Positions 1 to 6,114 of a DNA stretch of 30,433 nucleotides are shown piece after piece. Source of the DNA: a virus. The stretch covers positions 1 through 30,433 of IMG/VR virus record IMGVR_UViG_3300042549_009341. One strand, 5' to 3'. The notes beneath the pieces are model-generated. The model was not told the origin of the DNA and searched no databases. It was given only the letters and a program-made list of their open reading frames with translations. The position numbers and the translations under genes were made by a program. The stretch's first letter is position 1; the number at the start of each line of letters is the position of its first letter.

Positions 1-71
1 ATAGTAAATGATTGTTCCTTAAGTTTAGATAAGAACGTATCAATAAATCCAGAAGTTTGATTTTCAGCCAT
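1..71 (-). CDS. Unknown protein, N-terminal end only (runs off left edge)
   Basis: An ATG at 71 on the minus strand opens a frame that stays open for 23 codons to the window edge; it starts MAENQTSGFIDTFLSKLKEQ. It begins 6 bp after the stop of the 78-851 gene and is probably co-transcribed with it. The visible part is hydrophilic and lacks the (L/I)NE leader of its neighbours. No function can be assigned from so short a piece. Confidence 0.6.
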   Translation of the reverse strand, partial: MAENQTSGFIDTFLSKLKEQSFT

Positions 72-77
72 TTTATA

Positions 78-851
78 TTAGCTAGGTTTTTTAGTTAGAA
101 CAGCAACCTCTTTTTTAGTTTGAGTTGTTGTATTTGTAATTGCGGCAATTGTAGTATTAGTAGCCTTAGCTGCTGCATAATTTTTAGCAGCGGCTTTTAA
201 TACAAGTTCGCTAGTCTCTCCGGTTGCACCATGAGCGCCTAATTTTAATGGATTAAGTTTTGCTAGAAATTGTAAAAATTTATTAATTGAGGCTGGAATA
301 CTTTGAGTTATTAAATTACTGATTTTAGTAATTGCAATATCAATTGAACCAAATTTACTTACAACCCATGTGCCTAATTCTGAATTTTTAAATTCTCGAA
401 TTTTTTGACCAACCCATTTTGCAAGATTGCTAACCATTCCAAGCAAAGTTTTAAGTTTAGATGAAACTTCCGGAGCAGCAGCTTTTGCTAATTTAAAAGC
501 AGTTGGATTAGATAGACCCTCAGTAAATGCAGCCATTACTATTTTAATTTGGGCCTTTAGCGCAACGGCAAGTGCTTGAGCTCCGCTAATTGCAGCAACT
601 GATGCTAGAGTTATTAAACCTTGCATATTTAAAGAAACTTTTTCAGCTTCAGTACTTGCAAAACTTGATTGAATTGAATAGGAAATTGCATGAATTATGT
701 CAATAACACTGCCTGACCCTGGAACTACCGTATCAGCCACTGCGCTAACCACATCAACGCCAAGATGCACCAAGTCATCCCATCCCCAATCTTCATTGAG
801 TTCTTGTTCCCGTTGGGTTGTCCAATCGTTATATTCTAGTAGGTACTGCAT
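78..851 (-). CDS. Leader-bearing hydrophobic virion-type protein, 257 aa
   Basis: The N-terminus is aromatic and charged and reaches LNE|D at residues 18-20, like the other probable prohead-protease leaders here. Residues about 25-110 are Ala/Val/Ile-rich. They contain a VPGSGSVIDIIHAIS segment that looks like the glycine/proline-broken helical hairpins of polymorphic-toxin pre-toxin regions; a similar segment occurs in the 796-aa protein at 25787-28177. The rest is amphipathic helices with Lys-rich stretches. The start overlaps the stop of the upstream gene (TAATG), so it is translated from the same late message. Packaging in the head and membrane insertion after ejection are inferences. I do not recognise a named family with certainty. 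Confidence 0.75.
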   Translation of the reverse strand: MQYLLEYNDWTTQREQELNEDWGWDDLVHLGVDVVSAVADTVVPGSGSVIDIIHAISYSIQSSFASTEAEKVSLNMQGLITLASVAAISGAQALAVALKAQIKIVMAAFTEGLSNPTAFKLAKAAAPEVSSKLKTLLGMVSNLAKWVGQKIREFKNSELGTWVVSKFGSIDIAITKISNLITQSIPASINKFLQFLAKLNPLKLGAHGATGETSELVLKAAAKNYAAAKATNTTIAAITNTTTQTKKEVAVLTKKPS

Positions 852-1108
852 TAAAATCCTTCAACATTAGGTAACTCGCTGCCTGGTTCAACATCATGAT
901 TGCGAGGTTCAAATTCATGATCAGTCATTTGATCTTCTGGATATTCATCCTCTTCTTCGGGTTGAACATCGCAATGCTCTTTACAGTCTGAGCAAATTCC
1001 ACCTTGCATGATTGGTGCACCACAGCAATCTGATTCGCCAGTTTCGTATGCATCATATGGATGCCAGCTTTCATTAAGAAAATCTTTAAAATTCTTTATA
1101 ATTGACAT
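851..1108 (-). CDS. Leader-bearing small zinc-ribbon-like protein, 85 aa
   Basis: The leader MSIIKNFKDFLNE|S (LNE at 11-13) matches the putative capsid-targeting consensus. Next comes a Cys cluster (CCGAP at about 28-32, then CSDC and a further Cys) that could bind one zinc ion, similar to small zinc-ribbon proteins with a CCGAP...C..C pattern. The C-terminal half is strongly acidic and proline-rich. It lies between two leader-bearing genes in one late operon: 15 bp after the 1124-1567 gene and overlapping the next start by one base. Function unknown; a packaged zinc-binding protein is the best reading. Confidence 0.75.
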   Translation of the reverse strand: MSIIKNFKDFLNESWHPYDAYETGESDCCGAPIMQGGICSDCKEHCDVQPEEEDEYPEDQMTDHEFEPRNHDVEPGSELPNVEGF

Positions 1109-1123
1109 AGTCCGTTAGTTATT

Positions 1124-1567
1124 TTATGGTTCAATGTCTTCGTCATCTTCAATACCAAGAGCCATTGAATTAAATTTATTCCAAGCAGTAATTGCAGCTT
1201 TCATTGTTTTATTAAGTTCAATTAGAGCAGTTTTTAATTCTTCAACTTTTGTTTTATCAGCTTCTTCAACTGGGTTTTTACGAATGTCTTCTGGAATTTC
1301 CAAGAATTCGCCTTGTTTTTCTTTAAATGCTTTAATTGCTTCTCTACGAGCTTTATCTAAAGTTTGGTATTCTTCAATTTCAGACTCAGCTGATACGATT
1401 TCTGGTTCAGATGGAATTTCTGGAGTAGTTGCGGCTGGTGTTTCAGTTGTAACCGGTAAAGCGGTTGCATCAGTTGCTGCCGTTACTTCTGGAGTAGCGG
1501 TTGGCACTTGCTCGTTTGCTTCAACTTTTTCAGATTCTTCAATCCATTGTTGATATTTATGAATCAT
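1124..1567 (-). CDS. Leader-bearing acidic, Ala/Thr/Glu/Pro-rich protein, 147 aa
   Basis: It begins MIHKYQQWIEE|S (IEE at 9-11), a variant of the leader motif. Residues about 15-65 are low-complexity (Ala, Thr, Pro, Glu), probably disordered. Residues about 66-135 are Lys/Glu-rich and helical, possibly coiled coil, and the C-terminus is very acidic. A late-type box (GATAAATAA on the minus strand, 1585-1593) lies 17 nt upstream of the ATG. The composition recalls small acidic scaffold or internal head proteins, but no homology is recognised. The antisense frame over the same bases is a Ser-rich shadow and is not annotated. Confidence 0.75.
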   Translation of the reverse strand: MIHKYQQWIEESEKVEANEQVPTATPEVTAATDATALPVTTETPAATTPEIPSEPEIVSAESEIEEYQTLDKARREAIKAFKEKQGEFLEIPEDIRKNPVEEADKTKVEELKTALIELNKTMKAAITAWNKFNSMALGIEDDEDIEP

Positions 1568-1584
1568 TACTATTGATTTTCTTA

Positions 1585-1593
1585 TTATTTATC
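1585..1593 (-). promoter_or_regulatory. Late-type promoter box
   Basis: The minus strand reads GATAAATAA, close to the T4 late consensus TATAAATA. It is placed for transcription of 1567-78 and is back to back with the plus-strand box at 603-611 (positions 1603-1611), with only 9 bp between them. Confidence 0.65.
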
Positions 1594-1602
1594 TACGCTA
1601 GG

Positions 1603-1611
1603 GATAAATAA
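1603..1611 (+). promoter_or_regulatory. Late-type promoter box, almost on the ATG
   Basis: GATAAATAA ends 6 nt before the ATG at 1618. With T4-like spacing, transcription would start within a base or two of the start codon, giving a leaderless or nearly leaderless metalloprotease message. Confidence 0.6.
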
Positions 1612-1617
1612 AATAGA

Positions 1618-2427
1618 ATGGCAACGATTGTAAACTTTAATACATGGGTATCTGAAAATATTGAGCATCCAAGACCTCTTAAGCAATTAAGCGATCTTGG
1701 TATTAATCGTAAATTCGGCAGAAACCCTCATACCGGTGACAAATATGAAACAGAGTTGTTTCCAATGTTCCGTCGGTTAAAGACTAGAATAGCCGCACTA
1801 CCTAAGAAACCAACACTAGAAGAATGGTTCGCAATGATGCAGAACTCAGATAATCAATTTTATTCAATGGTACAGGCGGATACTTTAGCTCAACCTGATG
1901 TACGTGAGTTATGGAGAGACCTAACTGGTCAACGCGCTTCAAAAATGAAGCGTTATAATTTGTCAGAATCAGCAGAACCTACTGCTTGGAAAAGTAAACT
2001 TGATCTAGACTGGACAGTTATTGCCCTTTGGCCAGAGGATTCCCTATATAAAGATTTTGCAAAGATTTTTAACTATTTAGGAATTGCATTTGCAGATCTT
2101 TCCTTAAAAACTATCTATATTGATGGAGTAATAATTGAGAGTCAAAACTTAACAAGTGATCACATACTTGCAATTGAAGCTCATGAAATTGCACATTTTG
2201 AATTAGAGCACTCGGCCTCTAAATACGATAGAGCAAATCAATATGATGAACGTCAAGAAATGGAAGCTGATTGGTTTGGTATTAGATTACTTAACCTAAA
2301 AAATGAAGTGGATGCAGCTGATCTTTTAGAAGATCGCTATGAATTATATTATGGTGAACCTTCATCTACTTTAACTGGAACCGAGCAACTTGAATTATCT
2401 CTTAATAACTATATCAATAATCTATAA
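1618..2427 (+). CDS. Leader-bearing HExxH zinc metalloprotease (ImmA/IrrE-like, M78 type), 269 aa
   Basis: The zinc motif is AHEIAHFE (HEIAH at 189-193), followed by EMEADWFG (EAD at 216-218) as the likely third ligand. This HExxH...EADxxG layout is typical of ImmA/IrrE-like (M78) peptidases, which cleave regulators such as phage repressors. The preceding hydrophobic strand and the position at the C-terminal third also fit. The N-terminus, MATIVNFNTWVSE|N, resembles the capsid-targeting leaders (VSE in place of LNE). Residues 15-130 are not recognised. The gene has its own late-type box and is followed 4 bp later by the LamG gene. Packaging and injection into the host is an inference; the substrate is unknown. 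Confidence 0.8.
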   Translation: MATIVNFNTWVSENIEHPRPLKQLSDLGINRKFGRNPHTGDKYETELFPMFRRLKTRIAALPKKPTLEEWFAMMQNSDNQFYSMVQADTLAQPDVRELWRDLTGQRASKMKRYNLSESAEPTAWKSKLDLDWTVIALWPEDSLYKDFAKIFNYLGIAFADLSLKTIYIDGVIIESQNLTSDHILAIEAHEIAHFELEHSASKYDRANQYDERQEMEADWFGIRLLNLKNEVDAADLLEDRYELYYGEPSSTLTGTEQLELSLNNYINNL

Positions 2428-2431
2428 TCAA

Positions 2432-3412
2432 ATGCCAAATTCAATAAAATATAACGTTGCCGCCCAAACACTAGCCCTAAAAGACGGCAATTACTGGATT
2501 GGCACTGGCGATGTGGAAAAGGGTCCAACTGCCACAACTGATTACTGGAACGGGATTACTCCTCCGGTTGGTGGCTACACAATTTATCTTAATAAAGCAA
2601 GTGGAGGACCTACTATATACGTTGCTGCTAATGCCGAAGCTCTAATATCTTTGACCAATCAAATTGGTTCACAAAGTTTTACAAGACTCGATGCGGCATT
2701 AGATTGGTATAACACTCAAGCAGATAAGATGGCTGTTAATATTGATTATCCACCAATCATAACCAGTGGATTAGTTACGTGTTGGGATGCGGGGTTTATT
2801 CCATCTTATCCAGGTAAAGGTACTACAATTTATGATATATCAGGAAATGGTAATAATGGAACTTTAGTTAATGGAGTTGGTTATAGTGCATCCAATGGAG
2901 GAGTATTAACATTTGATGGCGTAGATGATTGGCTTTATAGTGCTACCCCAAATTTAAGTGCCACAAATTATACAGTAATGGGTGCTTCTCGATATGTCGG
3001 AGTTTATAACCCGTCGTCTCCAAATCATCAAAGAATGATTAATTCCCCACTCGCTCTAACTAGTTCTAATTGGTTGATGGGGAATTGGGCAACTACTACT
3101 ACAAATTACTACGCTGAAGGTTGGGTATCAAGTGTTTACAGTGGACCTAATGATACAACTTGGCGAATATATTCAGCAATTGGGAATATTGCGGGAGATA
3201 GTTATTCTTTATATGTTAATAATTCATTAAGCTCTGGTCCTAATGGTGGGGGTTCTGCTGGGCCTAATGGATTTGCAGTTAGTGGTTATGGTGTTGGAAA
3301 TGAAGCTAGTACTGGTGAATTTGGTTTTTTATTAGCATATAATAGAATTCTTTCAGTTGATGAAATGACTCAAAATTATAATGCATATGCATCAAGATTT
3401 ATTGGGCTATAA
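2432..3412 (+). CDS. LamG/concanavalin-A-like virion decoration or fibre protein, 326 aa
   Basis: The start MPNSIKYN at 2432 is preferred over an upstream in-frame ATG that lies inside the previous gene. The first 110 residues form a module shared with the protein at 15733-16839, including a DAALDWYN segment and a PSYPGKGTTIYD segment. Then comes a typical LamG-like opening (SGNGNNGTL, then LTFDGVDDWL), followed by Gly/Asn/Ser-rich beta-strand sequence. LamG-like domains are beta-sandwiches that often bind carbohydrate, and in phages they occur on fibres and capsid or neck decorations. No signal peptide or (L/I)NE leader is seen. It is probably transcribed from the late box at 1603. Confidence 0.8.
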   Translation: MPNSIKYNVAAQTLALKDGNYWIGTGDVEKGPTATTDYWNGITPPVGGYTIYLNKASGGPTIYVAANAEALISLTNQIGSQSFTRLDAALDWYNTQADKMAVNIDYPPIITSGLVTCWDAGFIPSYPGKGTTIYDISGNGNNGTLVNGVGYSASNGGVLTFDGVDDWLYSATPNLSATNYTVMGASRYVGVYNPSSPNHQRMINSPLALTSSNWLMGNWATTTTNYYAEGWVSSVYSGPNDTTWRIYSAIGNIAGDSYSLYVNNSLSSGPNGGGSAGPNGFAVSGYGVGNEASTGEFGFLLAYNRILSVDEMTQNYNAYASRFIGL

Positions 3413-3427
3413 CTAATATTTATTAAT

Positions 3428-3685
3428 ATGATAAACACAGATAGAAAATTTCTAATACTTAACGTTTCTGAGTTGAGTATAATTAACTTTAATGAAGTTT
3501 TACAAACTTCTATTGATACTACACGAAAATCAGTAGATGGTACAAAAGCATTAGTTAAATGGGAAGGTAATACACCTACTTGTGTAGAAAACTTAACAAC
3601 AAGTAAAGGTCCTTATACTTCTAATGAAATTTTAATTATTTTAAATACTAGTGAATGGGCATCTCCAATGGCGCCAATGTTATAA
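3428..3685 (+). CDS. Small unknown phage protein, 85 aa
   Basis: A compact soluble protein beginning MINTDRKFLILNVSEL. It follows the LamG gene by 15 bp in the same late unit. The pattern of strands with conserved-looking Trp and Gly (VKWEGNTP) suggests a small beta-rich fold. Its place directly after a virion protein suggests a structural accessory or fibre partner, but no family is recognised. No leader motif, membrane segment or Shine-Dalgarno sequence is visible. Confidence 0.65.
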   Translation: MINTDRKFLILNVSELSIINFNEVLQTSIDTTRKSVDGTKALVKWEGNTPTCVENLTTSKGPYTSNEILIILNTSEWASPMAPML

Positions 3686-3690
3686 TTTAA

Positions 3691-3699
3691 GATAAATAA
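3691..3699 (+). promoter_or_regulatory. Late-type promoter box
   Basis: GATAAATAA lies 21 nt before the ATG at 3721 and just after the stop of the 3428-3685 gene. It serves the two-helix membrane protein gene. Confidence 0.6.
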
Positions 3700-3720
3700 C
3701 TAAAAATACTCTAAATTACT

Positions 3721-4038
3721 ATGAAAATTCCTAAAATTGGAGATGTTAAACGCTTTTCATTTGGCGAAATGACCTCAAATGATAATGGTAAAACGTCAGG
3801 AACATCAACTGCTGGTCTCTATATTATCTTTATTGGAGGCTTATGCTTCTTATTGGGCTGTATTGACAAGCTATGGATTACCAAGTCAATTGATGTTATT
3901 ACTCAAGCAATAACGTTTACCCTAATTGGCGCGACTTTACTTGGTGTTAAAAATGTTATGAATGGTAAAAAACCGGCAGCAACTGAGGTAGAGGCACCAG
4001 TTGAAGAACCTGCACCAGATCAACAACTTAATTCATAA
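3721..4038 (+). CDS. Two-helix membrane protein, holin candidate, 105 aa
   Basis: It has a charged N-terminus (about 30 residues) and then two membrane segments, about 33-54 (AGLYIIFIGGLCFLLG) and about 59-80 (TQAITFTLIGATLLG), joined by a short loop. The tail is Pro/Glu-rich and acidic. This size and topology are compatible with a class II/III holin or with a virion-associated membrane protein, but no sequence family is recognised. It is the last gene of a plus-strand late unit and is followed by a strong bidirectional terminator. A lysis role is an inference supported only by topology and late expression; the lysin candidate is about 5 kb away. Confidence 0.65.
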   Translation: MKIPKIGDVKRFSFGEMTSNDNGKTSGTSTAGLYIIFIGGLCFLLGCIDKLWITKSIDVITQAITFTLIGATLLGVKNVMNGKKPAATEVEAPVEEPAPDQQLNS

Positions 4039-4055
4039 TTAAAAACTAACTTAAT

Positions 4056-4087
4056 AAAAATAGCCCATATTAATATGGGCTATTTTT
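4056..4087. terminator. Bidirectional intrinsic terminator
   Basis: A perfect 32-bp inverted repeat (AAAAATAGCCCATATT and its complement) with A/T tracts on both sides lies between two convergent genes, so it can end transcripts from either strand. Confidence 0.85.
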
Positions 4088-4089
4088 GG

Positions 4090-4305
4090 TTAGTCAGTAT
4101 CGTCTTGTTTGCCATTTGTTATTTCTTTATAGTAATCCCAAAGCTCTTGGCAACCCTCATAATTTTCTTTATATTCCAAATATCCAATTACGCCAAGAAC
4201 CTCCTTCCAATAGGTTGAGGTAACTCCTTTGCGGTCAATATCTTTATACTTTTTGATCCATAGTTCTTCGTTTTCTACGTAGTCTCGTACCATCACAATA
4301 TCCAA
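4090..4305 (-). CDS. Small unknown protein overlapping the deacetylase gene, 71 aa
   Basis: A Glu/Lys/Tyr-rich soluble protein with no recognised motif. Its first ATG overlaps the 3' end of the deacetylase gene by 62 bp in another frame. A second in-frame ATG (MVRDYVEN) would shorten the overlap to 50 bp and give 67 aa. It ends just before the bidirectional terminator and is probably translated from the deacetylase message. Charged composition and codon usage like its neighbours support it as real. Confidence 0.55.
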   Translation of the reverse strand: MDIVMVRDYVENEELWIKKYKDIDRKGVTSTYWKEVLGVIGYLEYKENYEGCQELWDYYKEITNGKQDDTD

Positions 4306-5251
4306 TTTTTTGACGAGGACTTACCTCTATAGTATATTTAACGTCGACCTCAAGCAATTCCTTGAAACACTCAACAAAGTCACTGGTGTGTAAACTTAAG
4401 ACTGAATTATAATCGTCATCCCGGTATCCTCCAAATAGTGCGCATGCTACAGGTAATGGCCTTCCTAATAACCCATCCATCTTTTTTACCCATTTCCAAA
4501 AAAGAGTTGAACATGCAAGCCAATGGTCAGTATCGCATTGTCTTCCTAAGCTATCATCAGCGTGCGAATCTGCGCCATGACACCAAACTACATATTGAAT
4601 TTTATCGGTTAGGATAGCATATTTTAATCTTTCTAACCATTTTGCAAGATCTGCTAAATAGTCAGAGTCATATCCTTCTGGATTAATATTAAAATCTAAT
4701 GGAACTGCTTTATTTAAGTTTTTACAGAAACCTCGGCTATCCTCAATTGAATTTCCAAAATGCCCATCTAAATCTAAATAGGCTCCGCTTAATCCAAATT
4801 CATTATAGATTTTAAGTGATGCAATTACTTGACCGCTAAATGTACAAAATCCGCTGCCGCCTGATGGTCGGGCGTGGTGAAACCCACTAGTTGGACTGAA
4901 ACTAACTTGCTTTGGATTAACTATTGAATTTCGGATTGCTGAATACAGAGATGAATTTGTATATCTAATTGATTCAGCAAATTGCTTTGACCACGCTAAT
5001 GAATTTGAACTACATAACCCAGTCCCATTAAAAAAATCTTCCACATAACTTTTATGATGAGCCATTCTAAAATCAGTTTTAGTAAATGGTTTAAAATCAT
5101 CAGTTATTGAAAAATTGCCAAGAAGTTTTTTCTGTTTTAAATATTCCAAAAGCAACTTGGGTTTTAGTGGAGACTTACTATAATTAGAAGTCTTGTCATT
5201 TTCTAAAACCTGCTTTGGAGTATAAAAAGTTTTTATTTTCTTTGATCTCAT
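4244..5251 (-). CDS. HDAC-family (acetylpolyamine/AcuC-like) zinc deacetylase, 335 aa
   Basis: Family hallmarks appear in order: a GFHHARP His-His dyad (residues 125-126 from this start), GSGFCTF, a YLDLDGHFGNS zinc motif (D162 and H164), a CHGADSHADDSLG segment with the third zinc ligand (D228), and an FGGYR segment with the catalytic-type Tyr (276). Known members remove acetyl groups from lysine, polyamines or small molecules; the substrate here cannot be told. The usual DxHHGxG is DGHFGNS, a local departure from the family. The start MRSKKIKTF is preferred over the upstream ATG at 5296 because a -10-like element (GGTATATTAT) lies between them. The 3' end overlaps the next gene. Confidence 0.85.
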   Translation of the reverse strand: MRSKKIKTFYTPKQVLENDKTSNYSKSPLKPKLLLEYLKQKKLLGNFSITDDFKPFTKTDFRMAHHKSYVEDFFNGTGLCSSNSLAWSKQFAESIRYTNSSLYSAIRNSIVNPKQVSFSPTSGFHHARPSGGSGFCTFSGQVIASLKIYNEFGLSGAYLDLDGHFGNSIEDSRGFCKNLNKAVPLDFNINPEGYDSDYLADLAKWLERLKYAILTDKIQYVVWCHGADSHADDSLGRQCDTDHWLACSTLFWKWVKKMDGLLGRPLPVACALFGGYRDDDYNSVLSLHTSDFVECFKELLEVDVKYTIEVSPRQKIGYCDGTRLRRKRRTMDQKV

Positions 5252-5308
5252 ACTTAATATAATATACCACAAAAGCTTAGATACTTTCAATTGCATATTA
5301 TATTACCA

Positions 5309-6031
5309 TTAACTTAAATCAGTTGGTTCATCTTTAAAAAATTTATCCAGTTTATCAAGATGCTCAAATAATTCAGATGGCCCAATTGGATCAGTATTTA
5401 AGTCTGATTTTTTAATTATATCAGTTGTAAAGCTATAAAGAACCAATTCGCTTAATATAGTTCTGATAAAATCAAAGAATTGCCAATCGGTTATTCCGCT
5501 AAATAGTGCATCATTATGTTTGTCATCGTCATAATATTCTAGGAAATCATCAATCACAATTGACTTATCTAATAATTGATCAACTGTTATATCGTAAATA
5601 CTATGAAGTTCATCCTCTGAACCATCATCGTCTTCGTCAATAATTTCCAGAGCAAGTAGAGCTGGAAATGTGTATATCTTTAAGTCATCAATATCCGGCA
5701 CAGGTTTTACTTGACCCATCCATAATAGGCAAATTGCATCTATTTTAAGATCATGAGGTTCAGCAGGTCGGCTTAACAATTCAGCAAATAGGTCCTCAAC
5801 TTGAACTCCATTAAGATATGCAAGAAACACAAAATTTAGTTGCTCAGAATATGGAATTAACATATTAATAATATCTCTTAAGGTCACATTTTTCTCTATA
5901 TGAACTTCATACGGTAAATACCAAGTGATTGGTAAACTTGCATCAGCCATATTTCTCTCTATCCATTTTTCAGAAGTTTCATCCCAAAATGAAATTAGGA
6001 TAGATTGTTTAGTAAATGTGAGTTTTTGCAT
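5309..6031 (-). CDS. Unknown acidic protein, 240 aa
   Basis: A soluble Asp/Glu-rich protein of alternating helices and strands, with an acidic linker at about 135-142 (DEDDDGSED). There is no leader motif, membrane segment or recognisable catalytic signature. It sits directly upstream of the deacetylase gene (57 bp to that start) and has a weak TAGTAGAATA promoter-like motif about 20 nt before its ATG. It could be a host-takeover or regulatory protein, but that is only a guess from location. Confidence 0.7.
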   Translation of the reverse strand: MQKLTFTKQSILISFWDETSEKWIERNMADASLPITWYLPYEVHIEKNVTLRDIINMLIPYSEQLNFVFLAYLNGVQVEDLFAELLSRPAEPHDLKIDAICLLWMGQVKPVPDIDDLKIYTFPALLALEIIDEDDDGSEDELHSIYDITVDQLLDKSIVIDDFLEYYDDDKHNDALFSGITDWQFFDFIRTILSELVLYSFTTDIIKKSDLNTDPIGPSELFEHLDKLDKFFKDEPTDLS

Positions 6032-6049
6032 TGTTTAAATCTTTTTAAG

Positions 6050-6059
6050 TATTCTACTA
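6050..6059 (-). promoter_or_regulatory. TAGTATAATA-type promoter, variant
   Basis: The minus strand reads TAGTAGAATA, one mismatch from the recurring motif, about 20 nt upstream of the ATG at 6031. Confidence 0.4.
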
Positions 6060-6081
6060 TGGTTATCTAACCGGATTCAGG

Positions 6082-6090
6082 AATAAATAA
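6082..6090 (+). promoter_or_regulatory. Late-type promoter box
   Basis: AATAAATAA lies 24 nt before the ATG at 6115, with the AT-rich spacer typical of the other late boxes in this window. Confidence 0.6.
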
Positions 6091-6114
6091 CTAAAAAGTA
6101 TTTTTTATATAATT

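Noticed and set aside
1134-1553. Long plus-strand frame of 139 codons opposite the 1124-1567 gene
   Set aside because: Ser/Ala-rich mirror of a low-complexity gene; no start context, no promoter, and the minus-strand frame has the leader and operon context.
2390-2431. Earlier ATG for the first LamG protein
   Set aside because: It lies within the metalloprotease gene; the ATG at 2432 follows that stop by 4 bp and gives a start similar to the paralogue (MPxI/MPN type).
4090-5251. Programmed frameshift joining the deacetylase and the small downstream gene
   Set aside because: A run of six A occurs in the overlap, but no convincing slippery heptamer plus downstream structure is visible, and the deacetylase already has all family motifs.
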